From: Ampelocalamus luodianensis
Lineage: Eukaryota > Streptophyta > Magnoliopsida > Poales > Poaceae
Direction: 5' to 3'
Length of the DNA: 64,000 nucleotides
Assembly (NCBI GenBank): GCA_036346255.1
Contig: CM070625.1
Location: forward strand, 15,027,488-15,091,487
Shown here: piece after piece, positions 32,570-44,100 of the stretch
Layout: every line of letters begins with the position of its first letter
Position numbering within the stretch: position 1 is the first letter of the stretch
Position numbers and translations under genes: made by a program
Notes under the pieces: generated by a model
What the model was told of the DNA's origin: nothing
What the model saw: the letters and a program-made list of their open reading frames with translations, nothing else
Database searches by the model: none

Positions 32570-34741
32570 TGTAAGGACCCGCGTTTTTATCCTTAATCTC
32601 GTGGCAGTAATCGGTAATTAGCGATCGTTAATCTCGTCTTAGTTGTGAGCTAGCGGTAGTGTTATATCGTTATCTAGTAGCTACTTCGTTGTTAGTGCGT
32701 TGGTTTAGCTAGGTTTTGTTCGCAAGCATTTCATAATTAATTAGCTCAATCATATCGCATCATTCATTCAACCCCAGCATTCAGCACAACAGTAGAATCA
32801 AGTCGGTAATTAAAACTGCATTGTCATTGTCATTTGCATTAGATAAATAAGTATATGGTAACATTGTTTACAAGAGTATTTTACATCAATTAGTTTGCAA
32901 TCATATGCATCTTGGCATTTCCTTATATGCATAGCGAGCAACACAATCCCAACTCAGTCAAAGCCTAACCCTTGCATTGCATATCGCTGAGCCCTCCATG
33001 TATCTTGTTCATTGACCGCCGATCTGTCAAACCCTTGTGTGGACTGAGTCATCTAAACCTGCATGCTTACCACTCTCCACCAGCGTTGTTAGATAGAAGC
33101 AAGCCTAAGTTTGATTAAAGTAAGGATTGAGAGAAAGAGAAGATTGCCATCAGATTTCTCCAAAGTGCAGTAGACTACCCAAAGCAACCTCAGTAGTCGG
33201 TCCCTTGACCATCAAGATACCCAGACCAACCGGAGTTGGTCGGCTCCTTGATCGTCAAGATATCCTGACCACTCGAAGTCAATCGGTACCTGTCACTTCC
33301 GTGGGTCTCCTCATCCGGCATTAATAGAATCCGACACCCACGTATACTGAATTACTCAACAGCTAAGAATCACTCGCATTGTGATTTAGTAACCAATGGA
33401 CCAACAGGTCCTTAGCCCAATAGTAACATGAGAGAGCATAAGAGATAGGGCAATTTGCGTAGTGGTCATTTCGCATGCCGCAAGGAAAGCCAGCCTAGTG
33501 TAAACCCCCCCTGTAAAACCTCTTCCAATCTCACAGCACACGGAGCCATCCCCCTCACAAAACACCACCATTCATCCCCCCAGAGCCAGCATAGCAAATA
33601 CATTCCCCCCTAATAAGCCATTTCCATCCACAAGCCAAGCCAACCCACTGCCCTCCCACTGCCATCCCAATGGCATAGTAAAGCGTCACACCATCACCAC
33701 CATCCACAATGAGCATAGAGCAGAAGGGAGGGAGCAAGGGAGAAGGGGAGACCGAAGAGCAAGGGCGGCCGGCGCGCACCAACATAGCGACCACCAAGGC
33801 CACACGGGACCAGCAGCAGGAGGAGTAAGAAGGAGGTCAGTGCACCACCACAACCGCGACCACCAGGACGCCAAGCCGGCCAGGGAGAAGAAGAAGGGAG
33901 CACTAGCACGAGGCCAACACTACTACCCCTTTCCCCCATCTCAGAACCCAACATGAGGTAACCCAGTTACATCTCAGTATGCACCACACATCCTCATCGT
34001 TCACAATATCACTAGATCTCAGTAGCATCCAGATTTAACTCTCAGTTCACATCTCATCACAGAGCAAGGGGAGGGTCGGGGTTAGAGAGGAAGGGGGGAG
34101 ATTACCTCAGAGCGAGGCTTTAGCAGCACCACCATCACCGTCGGTAGCACCCCCATCCGAAGGCATCCGTCATGCATCAACCATCTAACCCCCAAAAGTA
34201 AATCCAGTGCATTAGTAACACAAGAGCATAATGTAAAGTAAAAAAGAAGAGGGGGAAGGGAAGGGAGGTGAGGCTTGGGCGGCAAGCCGAGCCGGACCAG
34301 GCGGAGGAGAGGACCGGCGGCCATGGGCTGGGCCGAGCCATAGGCATAGTAGGGACGAACGAGGAGGAGGCGGAGGTGGCGAGGCGGCGGCAGGCGGCCC
34401 TTGGCCGCTGCTGGAGTAGAAGAAGGCGGCACTGAGCACGCGGTGGCGCCATGGGAACCAGATCCGGGCCAGTAGGGCCAGCGGCGCCATGGGGCCGAGC
34501 CAGAGAAATGGGGGCAGGAGGAGGAGCCGAGCTGGAGGGAGAGTCGAGGCGGCGCTGGCCTCCCGGCCACGCCAGAGAGGCCAGGGGAGAACCAACAGAG
34601 CCGGCGGCGGCATCGGATAGAGAGAGAGAGAGAGGAGAAGATTGGGGGAGAATGGGGAAATGAGGGGAAGAAGGTGAAAGGGGAGGGGGGCGGTGTGGTG
34701 TGAGTTGTGTGCGTGTGTGTGTTCTGGGGGCCGGCCGAGAG

Positions 34742-34789
<48 letters not shown>

Positions 34790-36066
34790 TTGGTTAGGGT
34801 TTAGAGTTGAGTCTAGGGTTAGGTTTAAGGCTTTAGATTTAGGGGTATTTTAGGAGTGGGTAGATTTTATTGGTTGTAGATTATTGTCTTCTCAGCGGTA
34901 GTTGCTAGTAAATTAATTGTCAGCCGCTAAATGCTTGCGACTAATTAGTTAAGCGTGAACCTCGGGTGTTCGATCTTAGAGTAAGTAGTTAATAAAACGG
35001 CTATTTCGGGAAGTGCTAACTCCGCTTAGGTCTCGAAAAGGTTTTAGTTAATTAAAATGTGCTAACTGGTAGTCGCCACTAACTAAAGTACTCCTATTAT
35101 CACTCAAATCAACTATGTATTTACGTATATTATTATTCGTGTTGCCGATTTGTTACAGAAGGCGAACCAGCACCGACAGGAGCAGCTGAGCAGAATTTCA
35201 TCGACACCAACCTTTCCTACTTCTACGAAGGTAAGCGATCCTCTTGAACATAAATATAGTTACTTTAAAAATATACCCTATCTTGCACTATTATAAGTAT
35301 TGCATCAAAATGGTTTATCAAAATCTAACGAAAATGATTGAGATGATTAAGAAGAATGAGAAAGAAATGAGACCTACTAGGAGGGTAAAAGGGGGCCCTG
35401 GCTGGGGAGAAACGACGATGATGACGATGAGGTAAGTGGTGGGCCCCTTTTTACATATGGTTATAATATAAGGACCAACAAACTCTTGCTCGGCCAGATG
35501 CCGTAAATTCAGTGCCAACCATTTTCCCGTTTCGATGGGCAGAAAATGCTACCTTGTTACGTGACTATGCTCTCCACATCGGGTAAGTAATAGGTGTGAG
35601 TGAGTGATACGGAGGAACCCAGGACCGGTGGGGGTAAGTCCGAAGTGGCGGATCCAATGCGTTATAGCGCTAAGGTGGAGTGTTGAGTGCAGGATAGAAG
35701 CTGCCTCAACCAACCTCACCAGAACTCGGTGGATGACGAGGTCAGCACCGTGACTAAATCTGCACCGACGGAAGGTGAGGGGTGGAGAAATTAATTCACG
35801 TAATATGGAACGAATAGGCTGCCGGTACTTCAGGGCGGACAAGAGAAGCAGGGAAGTTCCCTTAGGTATTTGTATAAAGCTTGTATTAAGACCTTAGTCC
35901 TGTGTGGCTAACTGTTGAAATAAAGGACAATTTCTATCTTATTGTTCTGCTGCGTAACTCTGGTAAAGACTTACTATTTGTTGGAGCAGTGTTCTACTGA
36001 GCAAACGAATAGTAATCCGTGTGCCTAAGTGTTATTACCCCTGGGGTAATGACACGGGGCGTCACA
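32570..36066. mobile_element. Solo LTR, 3,497 bp, target duplication CGGTG
   Basis: The sequence begins TGTAAGGACCCGCG and ends ACGGGGCGTCACA, with the perfect 5-bp duplication CGGTG at 32565-32569 and 36067-36071. No internal element sequence adjoins it. Inside are an AT-rich left third, a Pro-rich GC-rich patch (33700-34700), and a GA microsatellite. It is a different sequence from the solo LTR at 21632, although both start TGT-A-GRACCCG in similar fashion and both exceed 3.3 kb. Confidence 0.85.
34742..34788. repeat. (GA)n microsatellite
   Basis: About 20 uninterrupted GA repeats lie within the solo LTR, with a shorter GA run at 34618-34635. Read on the minus strand it is a CT tract. Confidence 0.95.
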
Positions 36067-36338
36067 CGGTGGCAGCTTACGGAGTGGTAACTTCCACTCT
36101 ACCGTGATTGCATTTGCGTAAGCTATTGTGTCGTGCGTTACTTGTGGACGGACAACGGTTGAAGCATCGACTGCACTTCAGAGTTCAGTCGTGGGCATGC
36201 ACGAAGGAAACCACGGCAAATGAATTTCGTACTAGCTATTGTATCCCGAGTTTTGGCTCATGTAACTTCTTTTTGAAACTAAATAGCAAAGCTAGCCTAC
36301 CTGCGAACGAAATGGCAAAATTGACATCCCTAACACGA
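36067..36338. other. Short unassigned stretch between solo LTR and LINE
   Basis: No gene or repeat recognised. It ends in the target-site sequence of the LINE that follows. Confidence 0.3.
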
Positions 36339-36352
36339 AATCTACCGCAAAA

Positions 36353-37700
36353 TAAACTCGGTACTATCAGCAATACCGACTTATTACATGAGTTGTATGC
36401 AATGGCCAGAGTGCAGCATAGAAGTTCTAGACAAAATTAGGAGAGCCTTTCTTTGGAAGGGAGATAAGGAGATTCAAGGTGGACAATGTTTGGTCGCCTG
36501 GACCACAGTGGTATTATCCAAAGAGCAAGGAGGTTTAGGGATCCGGGATTTACGAATTCATAACAAAGCCTTGATCATGAAGTTGATAGGAAAGTTACTA
36601 TCGAACTCTACCGAACCTTGCTTCAATTGGTTAAGACGTTAATATATCAGAGGTCTCATACCGGTACAATCCCGCCAAGGGGACACAACAGTTTGGAAAA
36701 CGTTGGCAGCTGTTATTGAGACAACTATGCAAATGACAAAAGTCATAATCAAGGATGGAAGGACTATTTCATTCTGGAAAGACCATTGGACCTTAACAGG
36801 AAGATTATATATATGCTTTCCCATTCTGTTCACTTATGCAATTAATCAAAATTGCACTGTCAGCTCACAGTTTGTGGATAACGCCTGGGCGGTTTTGCTT
36901 CACCCGGTGCTATCTCAGCAGACACTCCTGGAATACCAGGTTTTGATTCAGGTTTTGTCCGAGCAACAACTCGCGCAGGGGACTTTAGACCGAAGAGTCA
37001 TCGTATCGACAATGGTAGAAATAACTACATCAGAAATATATAGAACCCTGTCATTCCATGGTCTAAAATGGAAAGCGTTTGATTATGTCTGGTACAGATC
37101 AATTCCACACAGATACAGAGTCTTCTTATGGCTAGCATTCAAGGGAAAACTTAACACTAAAGATAATATGATGACTAAACATTGGATTTAGAATCCGCAC
37201 TGTGACATTTGTCCAGCATGGGAGACAATCGATCATATCATACTACGATGTAAAGCTGTGGATCATCTATGGAAAAAGCTAGGATTATCGGTAGCAGCTA
37301 CTGCCTCCAAGGACATATTCGAATTTGTGGAAAGAGTATCAATACAATCACTGAACTAGTGTGAAATTTGGCCCATATGCTTTGCAGCTTGCGCTCATAC
37401 ATTATGGCTCATGAGAAATAAACGAATATTCCAAAATGATGACACTGGTGTAACCGAGATGCAACGTCAGATCAAGGAATACATTGCATTATGGGCTTAC
37501 AGGACCAAAACTTAGCATCATGATTTACTTCGACAGTAGAGTCACCTCCTATTGTGATTTTTTTTTAAAGTCCATGTTTGTATAGTTTCTTCTTCTTCTT
37601 TCTTCTTCCTTTCCTTTCGCATACTTTGTATCGCTTGACAATCATTTTTAATATAATGGTCACAAGGTAGAGACTTCTCTATCTTTTACGTCAAAAAAAA
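36353..37700 (+). mobile_element. 5'-truncated LINE with 14-bp target duplication
   Basis: Coding remnants of the L1-type ORF2 C-terminus are visible: RRAFLWKGDKEIQGGQCLVAW, LSKEQGGLGIRDLRIHNKAL, DGRTISFWKDHW, then the zf-RVT region CDICPAWETIDHIILRC (37200-37255). Stops at 36642 and 37191 break the frame. The element ends in a poly(A) at 37693-37700 after ACTTCTCTATCTTTTACGTC. The target duplication AATCTACCGCAAAA is found at 36339-36352 and 37701-37714. Only the last part of the element was copied, which is usual for LINEs. Confidence 0.88.
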
Positions 37701-37840
37701 AATCTACCGCAAAAGGCGACATGTTGTGGAAAATCGCCGTGGAAAGCCACCTGTCGCGAACTGAAACCATGACACAATTCGCACGGGCTAGTTTTGCTAT
37801 TTTGTTAAAAAAAAAAAGAGTTATTTCAGCCTGAGACAGT

Positions 37841-37992
37841 TGTATCCGATTCAAATGACGTACAACTAGCTTAAAGTTGTGCAATATGTTTAAACTGTTT
37901 GGAAAAATCTTTGATTTGTATCCGGTTCAAATGGCGTGCAGCTAGCTTAAGTTGTGCGATATGTGAAACTATTTGGAAAAATCTTTGGTTTT
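37841..37992. repeat. Tandem pair of 76-bp repeats upstream of the methyltransferase gene
   Basis: Two adjacent copies (37841-37916 and 37917-37992) start TGTATCC[AG]GTTCAAATG and end GGAAAAATCTTTG. They differ at about ten positions. They lie 200-350 bp upstream of the start codon at 38195, so they are in the promoter region. Confidence 0.8.
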
Positions 37993-38194
37993 ATTAATTA
38001 ATAACTGTTATACTGTGTTAGCCTGTTTGATAACTTTGATATGTTGGTGTTGCCCACGTGGCAAGCAAGGCGGTCGAGTAAAGACTCAAGACTAATCTAA
38101 GCAAACTTGGTTAGACTCGATGACTCATCATTCGAAAGCCCCATCAGTTCCATCTGAAAAAAGTAGCTTTGCCTGGCCGCCGCCGCCGGGGAAG

Positions 38195-41100
38195 ATGGCC
38201 GAGCGGCGGTACACGGAGCAGGAGGAGGCGCTCGAGATCAAGTCCCTCCGCTGCATCATCGCTGCCTACGCCAAGTACGCGAACCCCAATCCACCCCCTC
38301 CTTCCTCTGCCCCGAACGACCCCCTCCCGTTGCATCCTCACCTTTTGGGCTCTTCAGCCCCCCGACGCCGCCCCTCGCTTTGAGATTGATTGGTCGTGTA
38401 GAAGCGGAGCTCCGTTCTAGCAGCAGTTCCGCGTGCTGCTCCGAGCTGTGACCCGATTGGGTGGACTGGAGTTCGGAGTGGAGGTTAGTCCGGGTTTATG
38501 ATGATTTTGAGTTGTAGGGTTTAGGAGCGGTTGCCGATTCGAGTGGTTAGAGAGATTCGGCAGTTGTGCATGGAGGTGTTTGAGTGGATAGTGTTAGTCC
38601 GGGTTTATGTTAGCTCTGAAGGTTATGGATGGGAGTGGTAATTTCTGTCAGTTTTCCTTAACCTTTTGTGATCATCGTATAGAGCAAAAATGAATATATA
38701 GGTGCAAGTAATGTGGAGTTTCCTGGCATTGTGATTGCTTTTGATTGTTGTTGATTGAGGCCATTGGAAGGTGTGTAAGATGGTGGACTGATATTTTGAA
38801 TTCTCAAAATGTTACCATATGAATCGCAGGATCCACATGGTAAATTGCCTACGCTGAAGTGAATACTAGGGGATGTAGTTGTTGGCCTCTTGGTCCTACT
38901 TAAAAGTATTATATTGAAAGACAAGTGTATTTTTTGTCAGGTCTTGGCTTCTTTTGAAGTTTCTCATCATTGATGTTACACAAGTACAATGGTTTCTGAT
39001 TTTGAATGATTGGTGACTCAGAGAAGCTATACACTTGTAACTGGAACATGAAATAATATCTATGCAACATAACTATATGGGAGAAGTTTAGCTTTTTTAT
39101 TTAAAAATAATTGTTGTGTTGGTGTAATAGCTATCAAGATGCAGCAGAAAGGGATGTCAAGAGATACGAACGATCATTCAAAATGCTTCCTCCTGCCCAC
39201 AAGGTTTATATTTATACAGTCATCACACATTTACCTTTTTTCCATTCAGTAGTACCTCTTTTCTTGTCACTTTTATATTTCATTTCTATTTAACTAGGCC
39301 ATCTAATGCTATATGCTTCCCCACATATCTTATATCTTTATCTGTGTAGGAACTTCTTTTTCACCTTGGTCTAAAGTACCAAAGACTGAGATGGTAAGTA
39401 CTATTCTTTGATTAATGCATGTAGAGTGTGGACTTGTAGCGCTGATCAATAGTTCCACTTGCTTGTGTTTAAGTATTGTGAAATAAACCTCTGCCGACTG
39501 CCGTAGATCTGTTCGTCATGTTCTACATCATCTAAAAGTCTAAAACAATGACATATCTTATTAATTGTAAATGATTAATTTATTCCATATGGCGTCACCA
39601 AAGCTCTTTCCCAAAAATTGAGTTTTGCTGACGATGCTCTATGCTTCTATCTTCATGAATCAGGACTCTTCATTGACTCATTCGGAAAAACCGACCTATG
39701 CTTTTTTAGATTAGTTCTGGCCATGCTTGTTGAACACCTCGCCTTTGTTATGATACTCTTTTGCATTTTAGGTATATTTGAAACATGTGCTTTAATGGCG
39801 CGCCTGCTTTAATTGGGTGCCAGATGTGGTAATTTTATGTAGTAATTTATGTATAGAAGCTTTTGTGTTTACTGCTTAGTGCTGATAGATTTAACTACTG
39901 TTATTTGATACATTACTACTTGACAGGTGTATATCCATGAATACATCTTTTATCATGAACATGCTTGAGGTATGATCTTTTGGGGACTGTATATTTGGTG
40001 AAAACTGCAACGCACATGATGGAATTCTTAAAAAAGAAAGAACTGCAGGCGTTTGAACCTCCTTTCGACATGAGTCTGTATGTAGATGTTGATGGTCATG
40101 ATTGTCCAGAGAACACACATGGACATTATCATGCAGATTGTGCTCATTCTGGCGAGAGGGGTGATTCCTCGAGAAGTTCTATCACCACAAGCAATTCCTC
40201 ACTGCACGAACAGCATGATTGCCCCAGGGAAGATGCCAAGACTGATGAATCCTCAAGAGAAACTGACAATAAGAAGGTAGGCCTTATGTCTGAATCCTTT
40301 TTTCATTAAAACATAATTGGTGCTTTCATGTAGAAGTCACTTTTAGATTACAACATTGGTGATATGTTGTTGAAGAGTCCTTTATGTTGTGTGTAGAATT
40401 TTATTGATTATATATCAAACAGGACAAGGTAGTTCACATGGGAGGTTGCTCCCATCCTGTTGGTGATAAATCATGTAATGGTGATGGTGATAAAGTTGTG
40501 AGTGCAGCAGCTAACTGTGAAGATACAAATTGCTTTGCATCTTCTGCTGATGAAAATGTAAGCTCCACCGCCCTCAAAAAAAAGAAGAGTAAGCTCCACC
40601 TGAAAGATTTAAGCTATTTTTTATTCCTTATAATTCACAATTGCATGATGCAAAACATAGCTTTGCTATCATGCTTTAATTTTATTAATTATTATCACGA
40701 GTCTCATGGAGTAGTGCACGAACATGGTGTTCTTGTTATGTTCTGGTTGAAATATATGACAGAAGGCATCAGTCAATATAATATCACTAACATTACTGTT
40801 AAAAGCCCGATTGGTCTGATTATGATATATGTTCTACTAGCTGTTCATTCAGTTATTATTACTAGTCCAAAAATTTGGGACAGGACATCATACAACATTT
40901 TACACACCATTTTCAGTTTATCAAGAACGGACCTTTTCTGTTTATCAAGCACTGATTCCTCTTCTGTAATCTATTCTTCTGGTACCTTCTAATTGTAGAT
41001 ACTAGATAGTAATATGTTTAAATAACTGTGAACTATGAATTCCTATTTTCTTATTTTAGGTAACACCATGGCACTGCATGGCTTCATCTTTGAAGTTGAA

Positions 41101-44100
41101 CGTTCCTCCAATTGATGTTGACAAGGTAAGGGTTGCTCTCATTTGATACATTCCCCAGATAGTGGTACTATATGTTGGTTCACGAACAAAGAAGTTGTTA
41201 CCAAAGCTAGCATCTTTCCTGAGATGCGATGTTACCGCTTTTCAATTATGTGTTGATTATCCATTTTTTCCCCTGGCCTTGCAATTTTAATTGCTGAATC
41301 ATGCTATACTTTTGGTTTTTGCTGATGTTGTTTGTGTGCATGTGTGCAGTTGCTTGCCCCTTTGCCTACATTTGCATTTGTTCTTCAGTTTGCACAGCTC
41401 TTATTTTTGACATTCTGTATGCTTTGCAGCTTCTATCATTCATTTTATTCTGATTTATGTAGGTAAGATGCATCATAAGAAATATCGTGAGAGATTGGGC
41501 TCAGGAGGTAATTTTCTGTGCTATTTTAGATTGGATTACAATATACTTGAAGTAGAACATCTGTTTCAATGTAATGATCTGATGTTGAAAAATATTGCCA
41601 TTTTATTATTTAAATTGTTCCAGGGTCAAAAGGAACGTGATGAATGCTATAAGCCCATTCTTGAGGAGCTTAATCGTCTTTTTCCTAACCGAAGCAAGCA
41701 GAGGTAAAGTTGCATTGCCCCGTGTTGCTTCAATAATCTTTATTTGCAAGACTCTCGTCTCTTTGACTTTGAGGAGGTTTCATTCCTAGCCTACCCCAAC
41801 TTGTTTGGGATCAAAAGCTTTGTTGTTGTGGTTGTTGCTGCTGCTGCTGTAAGTTATTATGAATGATCTCACTTTCAACAGTGAATACTAACAAGGACTT
41901 CTTGTGGAGTTGTGGGTGTGCATGTGGTTTAGTGTTTGCGTTCGCAAGTATGCTTGCATCGATATGTGCGTTAATGCATGTTTGCATTGTTACTCTCTTT
42001 CTTTTTACAGGTGGGTGTGCTTGTGTGTGTATGTGGGTGGGTGGGATGGGGGCTTATATTGGAAGTTGGCCAGCCCTTTGTGGTGGAACTGTTTTATCTG
42101 TAATGATAGAAAAAGTGTTTTTGACACTGCTCAGGGCTCCCAGAACCCTGTGAGGTTGTACCTTCGTTGTTTCAAATTGTCCACCTACTCATCTTCAATG
42201 GATTTACTAGCTGTAAGGAACAACTTGGCAAAGTTCTCCTTGCAGACTCATGTTTTTCTTCATTTTCATTTATGTTTGTTGTTTGATTATGCACATTTTG
42301 ACACTATTGTTTATGGGCACATTTCCTTCAGCTAAAGTAGCATATCACCTCTTCTTAGAGCCGCTATCGATGAAAGTGTTTCCGTCTACATCAGAAATAC
42401 ACAGAAGTTACTTCGAGATTCTCCTCGTGTTGCATCATTGACTTGTATATTTGTTCAATTTCATAGGCCTCCTTCATGTTTAGTCCCTGGTGCTGGGCTC
42501 GGGAGATTGGCTCTGGAGATCTCTTCTCTGGGTACTGTAGAAAAATGTTCAATTGAAAAATGAGCTAATGTTATGTATTTTTTGAAATTGTCTAATATTT
42601 TGGCCCCTGAACAGGTTTTGTAAGCCAGGGAAATGAGTTCTCATATTACATGATGATTTGTTCAGGCTTCATTCTAAACCAGTATGTCAATCTTTTAACT
42701 CTAACCTACATATATTTAAAAGCAGTCAGCATCTTACTTTATCAAGTTGTTCATGATGCTAATAATATTACCTATTCTTATCAGAACTCAAGAGGCCAAT
42801 GAATGGACTATATATCCTTGGATACATAGCAACTGCAATTCTCTTTCAGACAATGATCAACTTCGGCCTGTTTCATTTCCTGATATTCATCCCTCAAGGT
42901 ACTTAGCACGCCATGTTTTTCTTATAAGTGTACCCCTGCAAAATACTGTGTTTCCATCCATCATTCTGTGTACATTTTGTCCAAGTTGTATAAACTGTTG
43001 GATGCATTTAGGATCATAATATTTCCATTGATCACAATACAATTATGTTGATTACATTTGCAGGTAATTTACGTTATGGTATTATGTAGGTAAAACACAA
43101 ATCAGCATATGTAATATTTAAAAATTTGAGAATGCAAGAATCTGAGACCTTCACAAATTGAATTAACCTATTTAAAATTGGAGTTTTTTTTTTTTTGTTT
43201 TTTTTTGCAGATCCTACAAATATTTGACCTTGGGATGTTAAAATATTTTCATTTGTTAATTAAATGTGCAGTTGCTTTTGAATGCCTAATCTAAACTTCA
43301 TTTTATTCTAGAATTCGAGTTTGATGCTTGAGCTTGTTTCAGTCATTTCGCATTATTTATACTGTTTGTACAAACTGAAAAATTGTTTCCATTGAATGTT
43401 TACTTATAATTTCAAGGAGGTTTCATTCCTAGCCTACCTCAACTTGTTTGGGATCAAAGGCTTTGTTGTTGTGACTGTTTACTTATAATTCTCGCGAAAA
43501 GAGATACACTGGTTGTTATCTTTTTGTATGTTTTACTTTGGCATATTTTGCTTACTTATGTCGGGTCTTCTTTTCCATCAACAGTGCGGGGATCACAGAA
43601 GGATTTTCAATGTGTGCTGGGGATTTTGTAGAGGCCTACAATGAGGAAAGCCAAGAATGTAAGATGACCTGGTCCTCTTAGAATAGGATAGTACACAAAG
43701 CAGGCGTCTAAAATGATTTATTAAGTTTTCTAGGTGCACCCATGAGCAAATAATTAATTCAAACCTGACTTTCTTAAATAAAGGGTTATGTGTCAGAATT
43801 AGCTTAACTCTGCTTCTGCTTGCGACAATCTTAATGCATTGCCATTTGCCTATTGAATCATTTATGACCCAACAAAGGCATGCCAGAAGCTGATGACAGG
43901 TGGTTGGAAGCAGTGTGGTTAAATAGTTATTCAAACACGGACACTCCTGCATTTTTAAACAGTTTGTTTTATAATTGGGGTTAGTCTATCATGTTTAAGC
44001 ATATAAATGTGTTAAGGGTCGCACATCAGCAAATTACTAACTAATAACCAGAACAAATGTGGTCTGGTGGAACCCCAGAAAGAGAGGAAAATATGTGCTG

